From positions 62,001-126,000 of the forward strand of contig CAZNMY010000002.1 of assembly GCA_964574325.1 (NCBI GenBank): a stretch of 64,000 nucleotides of DNA. Reading direction: 5' to 3'. Source of the stretch: CAMDPA01 sp964574325 (GTDB taxonomy: Bacteria > Pseudomonadota > Alphaproteobacteria > Rhizobiales > Hyphomicrobiaceae). Positions within the stretch are counted from its first letter, which is position 1. Each line of letters begins with the position of its first letter. The position numbers and the translations under genes were made by a program. Under the pieces are notes generated by a model. The model worked only from the letters and a program-made list of their open reading frames with translations, made no database searches and was not told where the DNA came from. Below are positions 1 to 7,578 of the stretch, piece after piece.

Positions 1-232
1 TCGGGATGAGGATGGTTGCTGTCTTGCCGGCCCGCGTGCCCGCAATGATGACGACATGACGGTCGTCTTCGCGGCCGATGAACCGGCCCTGCCACTCGCC
101 GAGTAACACATTGCCCGACTTCCAATCCCAGCTTCCACCCAGCTCCCACGGATGGCCCCAGATCTGTGCCGGCGGGCTTTCAGCCCGCCCTTCGACACCC
201 GAGCCGCGCGGAGGAAAATTAGGATCGATCAC
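1..232 (-). CDS. VirD4/TraG-type conjugative coupling protein, N-terminal part (runs off the window)
   Basis: Read from a GTG at 232, the reverse strand stays open to the window edge. The peptide carries a P-loop, AGTRAGKTAT, at residues 64-73. It is preceded by a strand of the form DDRHVVIIAG, as in the VirD4/TraG ATPases that bring relaxase-DNA complexes to a type IV secretion channel. An in-frame ATG at 283 would add 17 residues; I prefer the GTG because a G-rich stretch lies just upstream, but the start is not settled. No membrane segment is visible before the P-loop, so this may be a soluble-N-terminus variant. The divergent mobC-relaxase genes support the conjugation role. Confidence 0.75.
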   Translation of the reverse strand, partial: MIDPNFPPRGSGVEGRAESPPAQIWGHPWELGGSWDWKSGNVLLGEWQGRFIGREDDRHVVIIAGTRAGKTATILIP

Positions 233-283
233 GGCAGCCCCCCGATAGGATGATTGCCGCTTCGCGGCGAGTTCTCCGCACAT

Positions 284-757
284 GGAGTGGACGGTGGGAA
301 ATTCAACGGCGTCGGGATGTTCAGTGAAGCGCTCTCAAAGCTGCCCGACGCGGTGCGATGCTCAGTCACTCTTCGCAAGAATTTTCAGCAGCTTTATTCC
401 GACGTCTCGGCGGCGCGGCAATTGCGATCAGCGTCGTCATCGTGCCGCGTACCGACCTCTGCCATTTGGTTTCGGTACAGACCACGACGGAGAACGCGTC
501 ATTTCGATGCGGTCATCTCAGCCGCACTCCATTTGGATCGGGTTCGTCACCACGCCCGACCTCTTCGATGCTCCTGACCGAGCCCGGACGTCTGGTCAAC
601 GCGGCTCGCTTCCGCGCAGCGCTACGCTTGCTTGTGCAGCTCCGCCCCCTTCGGGCGCGCTTCGCGCAACGTTTGACCCGTCGTCCTCTCGGGCCCGGTC
701 TCAAAGGAGGCATCGGTCGGGCGCAGTGCCCGACCCAATCACAGAACGGAGCCTGAC
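284..757. other. Gene-poor interval between traG and a small ORF
   Basis: Several overlapping open frames exist on both strands, but none has a recognisable domain or a clear ribosome binding site. Their length is what high G+C produces by chance. It may hold the traG promoter or decayed coding sequence. I see no further structure. Confidence 0.4.
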
Positions 758-916
758 ATGACCTCAATCTTCAACGCCCAAGCGTTCTCCTTCGAGGAGC
801 GCACCGCCCACATGGCCGACTTGTACGATTGGCACCACGACAACTCGATCACGATCTATGAAGTGAAGCCGCGCGCCTACGACGCCTGGAATTGCGTGGC
901 CTACGGCTGCCTATGA
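758..916 (+). CDS. Small conserved-looking protein, 52 residues, unknown function
   Basis: The ATG is preceded by CGGAG at a suitable distance. The reading frame gives a compact, acidic and aromatic-rich 52-residue protein that begins MTSIFNAQAFSFEERT and ends with a Trp-Asn-Cys and a Tyr-Gly-Cys motif. It has no signal peptide or membrane segment. It sits between traG and the mobC-like gene in the mobilisation region, so it may be a conserved accessory gene of the element. I do not recognise the family and assign no function. Confidence 0.5.
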   Translation: MTSIFNAQAFSFEERTAHMADLYDWHHDNSITIYEVKPRAYDAWNCVAYGCL

Positions 917-1526
917 ATGACGACCACCGCACCTCGGGCGTAAGCCCGCCTGAGGTGTCATCCTTCTGTTCGACCTGAAGAGCCCATCCTTCCGCCCCGA
1001 CCCACGCACACGATACGCCGCTCGCGCGCAGAGAAGCGCAAGGCCGATAGCCGCGCGAGCGGTGGCCGAGCCGCAGGGGCCCGCGAGGCGGCAGCCACGT
1101 GGGTGGGCGCAGGCCAGCCTTGTGCACAGCGAGCACGACGGCACACTCGTGTCAGTCGGGGGAACGCGCCGCCAAAGACTCCGATTGCGTTTACGAGGGT
1201 CATCGATATCGAAAATAAATTCGGCCAATGCATGCGTGAGTATGTTCAACCACGAGCGCCAATGTTTTGCGATGGGCTGCAAAGCTGCGGATTGATTGGA
1301 TTGCTGCGATGAAGCACATGAAGTTGCGAATAACTGAAGAGCAAAATGCAGACGTAAGAAACGAAGCGAATAGGCTGAATGCGTACGCAAGCGAGATGTG
1401 TTTTTGTATACGTATACACGTACACAAAAACGTCACTCGCTGGGGAGCCGCTCCGCTCGTCCCCAGGCCCAACCCGTGAGGCCTACGAGACGGACATCCC
1501 CATCACGTCAGAATGAGGTGGCTGTC
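917..1526. other. Non-coding region upstream of mobC-like gene; candidate oriT/promoter region
   Basis: No convincing gene lies in these 610 bases. The position, between the divergent coupling-protein gene and the relaxosome genes, is where an origin of transfer is commonly found. It contains a 22-bp imperfect inverted repeat (1391-1440). Immediately after that is a small hairpin with arms TGGGGA (1441-1446) and TCCCCA (1460-1465). I could not find a nic-site consensus I would trust, so the oriT assignment is inference. Confidence 0.4.
1391..1440. repeat. Imperfect inverted repeat, two 22-bp arms around a 6-bp centre
   Basis: Arms 1391-1412 and 1419-1440 match at 17 of 22 positions when one is reverse-complemented. 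They share GCGAG ends, GTTTTTGT cores and TACG inner edges. The centre contains TGTATACG (1405-1412), CGTATACA (1411-1418) and CGTACACA (1419-1426). These words resemble the TGTAWACA sites repeated inside the mobC-like gene. It could be an operator for the encoded RHH protein or part of oriT. Confidence 0.6.
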
Positions 1527-2531
1527 ATGCGCAAGAGAGCGCAAAAATTTGAGAGTGGCCCGACGGGTGTCGTATCCGTGCGCATGCCGCTCGAACAACG
1601 CGAGGCGATCGAAGCCGCGGCTATCGCTGTTGGCACGAGCTTGAGCGCCTTCGTGGCCGAAGCCATGGCGAGGATCGTGGCTTCAAATGGTGATGTCTCC
1701 GACAGCGTTGCGAGCCTCCGTGCGAGCGCATCGAGCGCTGCCATGGCGGCTGTAAACAGTGGGTCTGCACCTGCGAATGACGTGAGCCTCCCTGTAAACA
1801 GCCAACCGTTGAAGCCTGCCGCCGTGGAGTCCGCTGTATACAAGGACGCCGCCGCAGCCAAAGACGTGGACTACGCGGAACGCAAAGCATCTAACGACGA
1901 GCTTGAACGGGAACTCGCGGCGTTGTTCGAGAAGCCGTTGGATCGCCCTGAAAACACCGCTGTATACAAGGCCTCGGCGACCACATCGGCGCCGGCATCG
2001 GCTGTAAACAGCCAGCCGCCGGTTAAAATCAGCGCCTCGATCCCTGTATACGGCCAAGTTCCGGGCTTCACCTACATTGGTACACAGACGGGCCTCGGGG
2101 TGCAGAACGTCACCGACCAACGCGTGAAGGTGCCGACATGGCAAGTGCCATCGGATCGTCCGCGCGGCGGTCTGCGCCTGAGGTCTACGGCCCCTACGCC
2201 ACCCAACGATCCCAACCGTCGGCTGCGCCTCGATCTCAGTCGGTTTTTCGAGCGCGATGACAAGGCACGCAAGACCAATGAGCCACCGGTGAACCGTGCT
2301 GACCCGGCGGTGCTCTACGAGCTCAAACGCATCGGCAACAACATCAACCAGATCGCCCACGCCGTGAACGGGAGCCTCCCGCCCGACGTCAAATTCACAG
2401 TGCAGAGTTTCCGCCACCTCTTCGAGGCACTCACGGATGACGTCGAGTTCCGTCGCCGCCTCGACGCCATTCGCATGAGGTCTGAATTCAATGGTACCGC
2501 GCATCCACAATCGCGGCGCGGACTTCCGTAG
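1527..2531 (+). CDS. mobC: MobC-like relaxosome accessory protein with N-terminal ribbon-helix-helix domain
   Basis: This 334-residue protein probably helps melt oriT and load the relaxase. Residues 15-50 look like a ribbon-helix-helix DNA-binding unit (VSVRMPLEQREAIEAAA). The C-terminus has the MobC-family signature ELKRIGNNINQIAHAVN. The middle, roughly residues 75-185, is a low-complexity Ala/Val/Ser/Pro linker with a 14-residue periodicity. I chose the ATG at 1527, preceded by GAGGTGG; the same frame extends upstream to 1398 through the inverted repeat, which looks non-coding. The gene overlaps the relaxase start by 41 bases, so translation is probably coupled. The linker DNA carries phased TGTAWACA words, described separately. 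Confidence 0.7.
   Translation: MRKRAQKFESGPTGVVSVRMPLEQREAIEAAAIAVGTSLSAFVAEAMARIVASNGDVSDSVASLRASASSAAMAAVNSGSAPANDVSLPVNSQPLKPAAVESAVYKDAAAAKDVDYAERKASNDELERELAALFEKPLDRPENTAVYKASATTSAPASAVNSQPPVKISASIPVYGQVPGFTYIGTQTGLGVQNVTDQRVKVPTWQVPSDRPRGGLRLRSTAPTPPNDPNRRLRLDLSRFFERDDKARKTNEPPVNRADPAVLYELKRIGNNINQIAHAVNGSLPPDVKFTVQSFRHLFEALTDDVEFRRRLDAIRMRSEFNGTAHPQSRRGLP
1751..2052. repeat. Six TGTAWACA-type sites on an exact 42-bp lattice inside mobC-like gene
   Basis: TGTAAACA or TGTATACA begins at 1751, 1793, 1835, 1961 and 2003, and TGTATACG at 2045. The steps are 42, 42, 126 (three times 42), 42 and 42. The words encode the peptide pattern (A/P)V(N/Y). Sequence between the sites is much less conserved. 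Forty-two base pairs is four helical turns, so the sites would lie on one face of the DNA. Confidence 0.85.
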
Positions 2532-4074
2532 GGCGTGCTGGTACATCCTGCACGACCAAGGGAAGACGAGCGATGATCGTGTCCTATGGGCGCACACGGC
2601 CAACCTCGGCGAGGTGGCCGTCGATGACGCCTGGCGTCCAATGTATGAGACCTGGAAGGATCGCACCAACCTGAAGCGCGAGGCCGGGGTCGATCTCCGA
2701 GGCCGGGACAACAAGGAGCCTGTCCTTCACTTTACGCTCGCCTGGGCTCATGACGAGAAACCCTCGCCCGAGCATATGAAGGAAGCCGCGCTCTCGGCTC
2801 TCAAGGCCTTGAAGCTCGACGAGCACCAGGCCGTTCTCGCGGCCCACGCTGACAAGGAGCACCTCCACGTCCATGTGATCGTCAACACCGTGCATCCGGT
2901 AACTGGCCGCACGGCTCCCCTCAAGCACTCGAAGATCGAACTCTCCAACTGGGCCGAGGCCTATGAGCGCGAGCACGGCATCAAGTGCGAACAGCGCATC
3001 AAGAACAATGAGGAGCGGGAGAAGCGCCGCGATAAGGAAAAGATACGCAACGATCGACCTAAGGTAACGCCCGAGCAAGCGCTCGGCATGGCGCCGCCAC
3101 CGGACAAGAAGCCGAAGCGGGTACGGGATCGATCCCCGCCCCGGCCACGTGCCTTCGAGAAGAAAGAGGTCGTCGACCGGATGAAGCGGCTCCGTGCCGA
3201 GATCGACCACCGCCATATGGTCGAGCGGGACGTCCACTATGCGCGCCAGCGGGAAGAGCGTCAGGCGCTCGCGTCCAAGACCGAGGCTGCCGCCAACGTC
3301 GCCCTCGATTACACGAAGGCGCGCTTCAAACCCCGATGGAAAGAGCTCTACGAAGCTCAGCGCCAGGAGAGCGCCCACGTCGGCAAGATTCAGGGCAATC
3401 TCTTCGAGCGGGCCGCTTTCGTGTTCTGGAATGCGGAGCGGCTGGCGGGCTCGAAGCCCCTCTCCTTCCGTGAGAAGGTTCGGCTGATCACGTCACCGAA
3501 GCGCTTTCTTGCGGCCGTGGAGCGCATGCATGGCCGCGAACGGAGCTTTCTCTCAGCCGTCCAGAAATTCGAGACCAAGAGCCGTCTGGAGCGGATCTGG
3601 GTGGCTCACGACCACAATGCGCAGGCATTGAAGGAGCGCTTTGCCGCCGAGCGCCTGGAGTTGAAGACACTGCAGAACGCGACGGAGTCCACGATCGATT
3701 ACCGTCGCGCCAAGAACCAGTTGATCCTCGAACGCCAGCTTGAATACCCCGCTCGCCAAGCCGCCGAAGTCGCTCCCGAGACCGACGGCGAATACGTCGC
3801 CCGCATACGGGAGGACATGGCACAGCACCGCGAGCGCAACATCCCGCAGAAAATGCGGGACGCTTACGAAGCCGAGCGTGAAGCTTTGAAGGCCGCCGGC
3901 CAACAAATGCCACCCGACGCCACCCGAGACGTCGACACCACGACGGAGTTCAACGCGGCAGGGTATGCGCCGCCCCCTCCGGCCCCAAGCCGTGCGGAGC
4001 AGATCAAGCGCGACATGGCTCAATACCGCCAAAGGAACCCGGGCCACGATCTGGGACGGGAGTTCGAGCCATGA
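2491..4074 (+). CDS. MOBP/VirD2-like relaxase (MobA)
   Basis: This 527-residue protein would nick oriT and stay covalently attached to the transferred strand. It has the expected motifs in order. An N-terminal WYILHDQGK segment supplies the probable catalytic Tyr18. A second motif reads HFTLAW near residue 80. The metal-binding histidine cluster is HADKEHLHVHVIVN, with His119, 124, 126 and 128. The C-terminal half is highly charged and coiled-coil-like, as is common in relaxases that also recruit the coupling protein. It starts inside the mobC-like gene and overlaps the next gene by ATGA, so the three genes form one translation-coupled unit. Confidence 0.85.
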   Translation: MVPRIHNRGADFRRACWYILHDQGKTSDDRVLWAHTANLGEVAVDDAWRPMYETWKDRTNLKREAGVDLRGRDNKEPVLHFTLAWAHDEKPSPEHMKEAALSALKALKLDEHQAVLAAHADKEHLHVHVIVNTVHPVTGRTAPLKHSKIELSNWAEAYEREHGIKCEQRIKNNEEREKRRDKEKIRNDRPKVTPEQALGMAPPPDKKPKRVRDRSPPRPRAFEKKEVVDRMKRLRAEIDHRHMVERDVHYARQREERQALASKTEAAANVALDYTKARFKPRWKELYEAQRQESAHVGKIQGNLFERAAFVFWNAERLAGSKPLSFREKVRLITSPKRFLAAVERMHGRERSFLSAVQKFETKSRLERIWVAHDHNAQALKERFAAERLELKTLQNATESTIDYRRAKNQLILERQLEYPARQAAEVAPETDGEYVARIREDMAQHRERNIPQKMRDAYEAEREALKAAGQQMPPDATRDVDTTTEFNAAGYAPPPPAPSRAEQIKRDMAQYRQRNPGHDLGREFEP

Positions 4075-4622
4075 CCTCCAGAGGTACGTCTATCGTTTTG
4101 ACCGTCATCGCGGACACTGACGACGTCGCGCTGTTCAATCGGTTCTTCGACGAGAAGCTCACGCGATTGATCCGAGAGCCAGGATTGCTGGCTCGCATCG
4201 GCCTGCCGCGCACCGATAAGCCGCTCGCGCCGAGGACAAAGCTTTACGCGCACGAGGCCAGTTTCTCGGAAGCAGGTGTCGGGTGGCTGAAGGATCGGAG
4301 CCGTCAGGATGCTGTAGCACGCCGCCTCGCCCTTGGGCCCGAGGAGACGTTCGGCCTCTTGCTCGCCTTCTGGCGGTCGCTTTATCCGGTCGGCATGCCA
4401 GGGGTCAGGGACAAGGATTACGGCCGTGCCGTCGAGCGCTTCGCGGCCTACAAGGCTGGTCAGGCCAAAGCTGCCGGATATGATGCTGATGCGATGTGGC
4501 TGCTCGCCGAAGGCGGGAGCATTCGGGCCGCGCTCGATGCCAAACGTCGAGAGGACGATGAACTCAATCTCTCCATCGACCACGCCCTAAGGGCCAACAT
4601 GACAGTAGCAGACGGTGGATAA
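4071..4622 (+). CDS. Unknown protein in the mobilisation operon
   Basis: This 183-residue soluble protein starts in the ATGA overlap with the relaxase stop codon, which places it in the mobilisation operon. It has no signal peptide, membrane segment or motif that I recognise. A central stretch (GPEETFGLLLAFWRSLYPVG) and an Ala-rich helical C-terminus suggest an all-alpha protein. The context suggests an accessory function in DNA transfer, but nothing in the sequence shows one. Confidence 0.65.
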   Translation: MTSRGTSIVLTVIADTDDVALFNRFFDEKLTRLIREPGLLARIGLPRTDKPLAPRTKLYAHEASFSEAGVGWLKDRSRQDAVARRLALGPEETFGLLLAFWRSLYPVGMPGVRDKDYGRAVERFAAYKAGQAKAAGYDADAMWLLAEGGSIRAALDAKRREDDELNLSIDHALRANMTVADGG

Positions 4623-4671
4623 AGCCGTGTGCTGGCTACAGAAATTGACCTTTGTCTACTACGATAATTAA

Positions 4672-5475
4672 ATGTCACCCCCTCAACCGGCCAAGATCCT
4701 AGGTCGCACTAAGCGACTCCCAACCAAGCAGCGCGAGATATTCGATCGCATCTTTCGCTCGGGCGATGGCTACGTCCTCGACTTCTCCGATAGGACAATG
4801 GCCGAGTGGTTTGAGGAGAATTGTGGTCTCCAGATCTTTCAGCCGCGCTTCCAGATTGAAGGTTCCAGCAAGGGGAAGACGCTCCGCGGCTTCGTAGCGG
4901 TCGCGGAGCCACGACTAGTCGCGCGCGTACTTCGTGCGCTATGGGCATACCGATCTACACTTCCAGACCACGTTTCGAAGGATCCGGTTGAAGAAGCAAG
5001 ACTGGCAACTTGGTTCGAACAGTTTACCGTTGAACTCGACGCGGCGTCATCGATGCCAATCGAAGATGCTTTCCGCAATTTCACCGACGACACAACCCTC
5101 GCAAAGCTGAGAGCATCGATCGCTGAAGACTTACTCGCCGAGAAGCCCGACGTCGCACTGGATCGCGTCCACACTTATTGCGTGAAGCGTTTGCGTCACC
5201 TACTCGAAAGCAAGGGGCGGCCATTCGACGTTGCCACCCCACTTGATGCCCTCTTCGGTGCCTATGGCCGCATCTTGAAGGACACCGGAGCAGTCAGCGA
5301 GTTCGCGCTGCCGACCTTGCGCGTTCAGCACAAGCTGTTTGACGGTCTCAATAAGGCACGCAACAAGCGATCCCTCGCACACGACAACGAGCTGCTCGAT
5401 TTGTCAGAAGCGCAATTCCTGATCGATTGCACGCTTGCCGCGTTGGCCTTCATAGAACGCATTGAGGCGACGTGA
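4672..5475 (+). CDS. Abi_C/HEPN-like protein, possible abortive-infection factor
   Basis: This is a 267-residue soluble protein. The last third resembles the abortive-infection C-terminal domain. It contains LNKARNKRSLAHDNELLDL, where Arg-Asn followed by His fits the R-x(4-6)-H motif of HEPN ribonucleases, and then a helix (LIDCTLAALAFIERI). The N-terminal half (residues 1-130) is not recognised and might sense a trigger. An A+T-rich leader of 49 bases separates it from the mobilisation operon, so it probably has its own promoter. The domain call is by eye; catalysis is an inference. Confidence 0.5.
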   Translation: MSPPQPAKILGRTKRLPTKQREIFDRIFRSGDGYVLDFSDRTMAEWFEENCGLQIFQPRFQIEGSSKGKTLRGFVAVAEPRLVARVLRALWAYRSTLPDHVSKDPVEEARLATWFEQFTVELDAASSMPIEDAFRNFTDDTTLAKLRASIAEDLLAEKPDVALDRVHTYCVKRLRHLLESKGRPFDVATPLDALFGAYGRILKDTGAVSEFALPTLRVQHKLFDGLNKARNKRSLAHDNELLDLSEAQFLIDCTLAALAFIERIEAT

Positions 5476-5504
5476 TTTAGCCGCTCAGTTGCGACTGATC
5501 GCGG

Positions 5505-6320
5505 TCAGAAGCTGAAGAACTTGTTTGGTTTGAACGAACGGGAACTGTGATCCTTGCCGTCGAAACCACGGCAATTGGTGAGGACGTGGGTATCGCCAAT
5601 CCTGTAGCTGCGCCGGATGTGTGTATGCCCATGTACCCAGAAGTGAATCGCACCGAGCGCTTTGATCTCGTGATCGAGATCGCTGGCGTAAGCGCAGTCG
5701 AGACCATTGCCCTGATGCAGCGGATTGAGCCCCTGCAAACTCGGGGCATGGTGCGTGATGACAACGAGCGGTTTGCCTGCTGCTTCGGCAACCACCCGCT
5801 GGAGCGCTGCCGTCGCTGTATCGAATGCCGCGACGGCATCCTCGGGACGGAACTTTCGCAGGGTCTGTCCCCCGTCCAGTTGCGTCTCCCGTACCTTCAC
5901 GAAGAAGAATTCTCCCATGCCCTTGCGGGCACGCTCCATCGCAACCTGGCTCCGCCCATCGAAGTCCGACCACAACGTCGAGCCGAAGAACCTTACGCCG
6001 TCGATCTCTAAGCTCTCGTTATCGAGCACTGTGAAGCCTGGAAGCCATCGCCGTAGGTGCGCGGCAGTCTCGTCGAGCACGCCGTCGTAGTGGTCGTGGT
6101 TGCCTGCGACGAGGAGGACATGACGGAATTGTGCGCTCACTTGCTCCGCAAACCGAAGGACACGCTCGCGCTGGTTGAGGCTGTACTTGTCGGTACGAGT
6201 GGGATCGAGCCGAGCGGCATGGCAAAGATCGCCCGCAATGATCAGCACTTCACCGCTCGGCAGTTTCCACGGGAAGTCTTGGGATTCGAGGTGAAGGTCG
6301 CTCACATAGTGGCAGCGCAT
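5505..6320 (-). CDS. Calcineurin-like metallophosphoesterase
   Basis: This 271-residue protein has the full set of metallophosphoesterase metal motifs: DLHLE at residues 8-12, GDLCH near 30, GNHDH near 72, THHAP in the second half and a closing GHTH. This predicts a two-metal hydrolase, but the substrate (nucleic acid, nucleotide or protein phosphate) cannot be told. The length fits single-domain family members. It is transcribed towards the Abi_C-like gene, which ends 29 bases from its stop codon, so the two are convergent. It lies between the mobilisation genes and the cobalamin block and could be cargo. Confidence 0.85.
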   Translation of the reverse strand: MRCHYVSDLHLESQDFPWKLPSGEVLIIAGDLCHAARLDPTRTDKYSLNQRERVLRFAEQVSAQFRHVLLVAGNHDHYDGVLDETAAHLRRWLPGFTVLDNESLEIDGVRFFGSTLWSDFDGRSQVAMERARKGMGEFFFVKVRETQLDGGQTLRKFRPEDAVAAFDTATAALQRVVAEAAGKPLVVITHHAPSLQGLNPLHQGNGLDCAYASDLDHEIKALGAIHFWVHGHTHIRRSYRIGDTHVLTNCRGFDGKDHSSRSFKPNKFFSF

Positions 6321-6795
6321 CGGAGGCCTCGCTGGAATGCGTCGGCCTCAGTTTGTGCTGCTTCGCGCGGCTTGTCGGTTAAGCGCCGTTAACCTTCGAG
6401 CTTGAGTGCCCGCCCCCTCAGTTCGACCGCCGCATGCCAGCGTTGAGGGGCATGCCTGAGCATACCAAGACCGGCTGTTTTGCTACCCATGTGCTACCCA
6501 ATCGGGTTTTTAGGGTTGCTGCCGTCTTGTTAAGTGCTTGAAAAGATTGGTTGCGGGGGCCCGCAACAGCTATTGCAGTCATGGCCTCAGATGCGTTTCA
6601 TGGCATGATAGTGGCGATGTTCTTATGAAAGTCCAAGATAGCATGCACTTTTGAACCGGACTGTTACTCTACTGCATGATTTTTCCTTCTTGCGCGGGGA
6701 GCTGGAGAGGTTCGCCACCGCAACGTCAGGTGACAGTAGTAGGTAGAAAGAGCGTGCCCTATCTTGTGTTGTCGCTTTGAACTTGAATGCGGTAC
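6321..6795. other. Intergenic boundary region left of the cobalamin cluster
   Basis: There is no intact gene here. The stretch contains a short palindrome-like word, TTGCGGGGGCCCGCAA (6551-6566). That word begins a 90-bp segment which is repeated in diverged form on the far side of the cobalamin genes. One reading frame gives GMIVAMFL, a stop, then KSKIA, so it looks like decayed coding sequence. This may be a junction between two blocks of different origin. Confidence 0.5.
6551..6640 (+). repeat. Left copy of diverged direct repeat flanking the cob cluster
   Basis: It aligns without gaps to 29785-29874 at 62 of 90 positions by hand count, with the last 13 bases identical (AAAGTCCAAGATA). 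The two copies share a reading frame. This copy has an in-frame stop before the KSKI motif, so it is degenerate. Confidence 0.55.
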
Positions 6796-7578
6796 TCACG
6801 GAGCAACGATCAACAATACGGCTATCCAAGCGCAAAGGTCGGCAACTTGTTGGATCGCGCCGAGGACATCACCGGTTTGGCCCCCTATCAGGCGGAATGA
6901 CAACCGACCTATGAGTAGGACCGCTGCGACCTGGCTTAGTGATATCACAAGCGTTGCCCAGGCACCGACCAGAAACATCAGTCCTAGAACACCAAGGGCT
7001 ACCGAGACTATGACGGCATAGGTTCCCGGATTAGAAGCGCTCTGACCCAGCCCCTCCAAGCGAGCGGGCGGGAGCCCTGCAAGAAGTAGCGGTAAGACGC
7101 TGCGACTGATGATGGCAATTCCTACAACCGCAAAAAGCGATTTTTCCGGATCCAGATCTGCCAGAGTGGTCATTGCCGACCAGCGCAATCCTATCATCAA
7201 TATTAAGGCGAGCGTGCCGTAGGTCCCAATGCGGCTATCACGCATTATTTCGAGTTTACGTTCGCGAGTTTGACCGCCGCCGAAGCCATCTGCAACATCG
7301 GCAAGGCCATCTTCATGCAGTCCGCCAGTCGCAATAACGCCCGTTGCCAATGCCAGCCCAACTGCGATTTCGGCTGGCAAGCCAATCCGTAGTGCGCAAC
7401 CCAGAACCAGCGAGACGACCAATCCGACGGCAACTCCGACCAATGGAAAAGCCCAACATGCCGCAGAGGCTGACGGTACAGGATCGTTGATCCGGCCGAC
7501 GGGAAAGCGCGTGAGCATCATCATTGCCAGTTGCGCTTCAGACAGTCTGGATTTCAAGTGGAAGCTTAGCGGCGTCAT
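6796..7578 (-). CDS. cobS: Adenosylcobinamide-GDP ribazoletransferase (cobalamin synthase; CobV in Pseudomonas naming)
   Basis: This 260-residue membrane enzyme joins adenosylcobinamide-GDP to alpha-ribazole (or its phosphate), the last assembly step of cobalamin. The diagnostic acidic motif GGLHEDGLADVADG is present near residue 85. About six hydrophobic segments follow the family pattern, and the length is normal. Its start overlaps the stop of cobT by four bases (ATGA). It is therefore the last gene of a leftward cobU-cobT-cobS operon that supplies the nucleotide-loop steps. Confidence 0.95.
   Translation of the reverse strand: MTPLSFHLKSRLSEAQLAMMMLTRFPVGRINDPVPSASAACWAFPLVGVAVGLVVSLVLGCALRIGLPAEIAVGLALATGVIATGGLHEDGLADVADGFGGGQTRERKLEIMRDSRIGTYGTLALILMIGLRWSAMTTLADLDPEKSLFAVVGIAIISRSVLPLLLAGLPPARLEGLGQSASNPGTYAVIVSVALGVLGLMFLVGAWATLVISLSQVAAVLLIGRLSFRLIGGQTGDVLGAIQQVADLCAWIAVLLIVAP

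Noticed and set aside
911..1390. 159-codon minus-strand frame in the mobilisation intergenic region
   Set aside because: Composition is Ser/Arg-rich and irregular, no domain is seen, and other frames overlap it equally well.
1751..2052. CRISPR array
   Set aside because: The repeat unit is only 8 bp, lies in a coding frame, and no cas genes are present.
1683..2714. 343-codon open frame on the minus strand
   Set aside because: It is antisense to the MobC-like and relaxase genes, has no domain, and its length follows from the G+C-rich codon pattern of the real genes.
2584..3378. 264-codon open frame on the minus strand
   Set aside because: Shadow of the relaxase gene; no ribosome binding site and no recognisable motif.
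6551..6566. TTGCGGGGGCCCGCAA as a tRNA-end attachment site
   Set aside because: No tRNA gene or integrase is nearby and the word is part of a longer decayed repeat, so an att claim is not supported.
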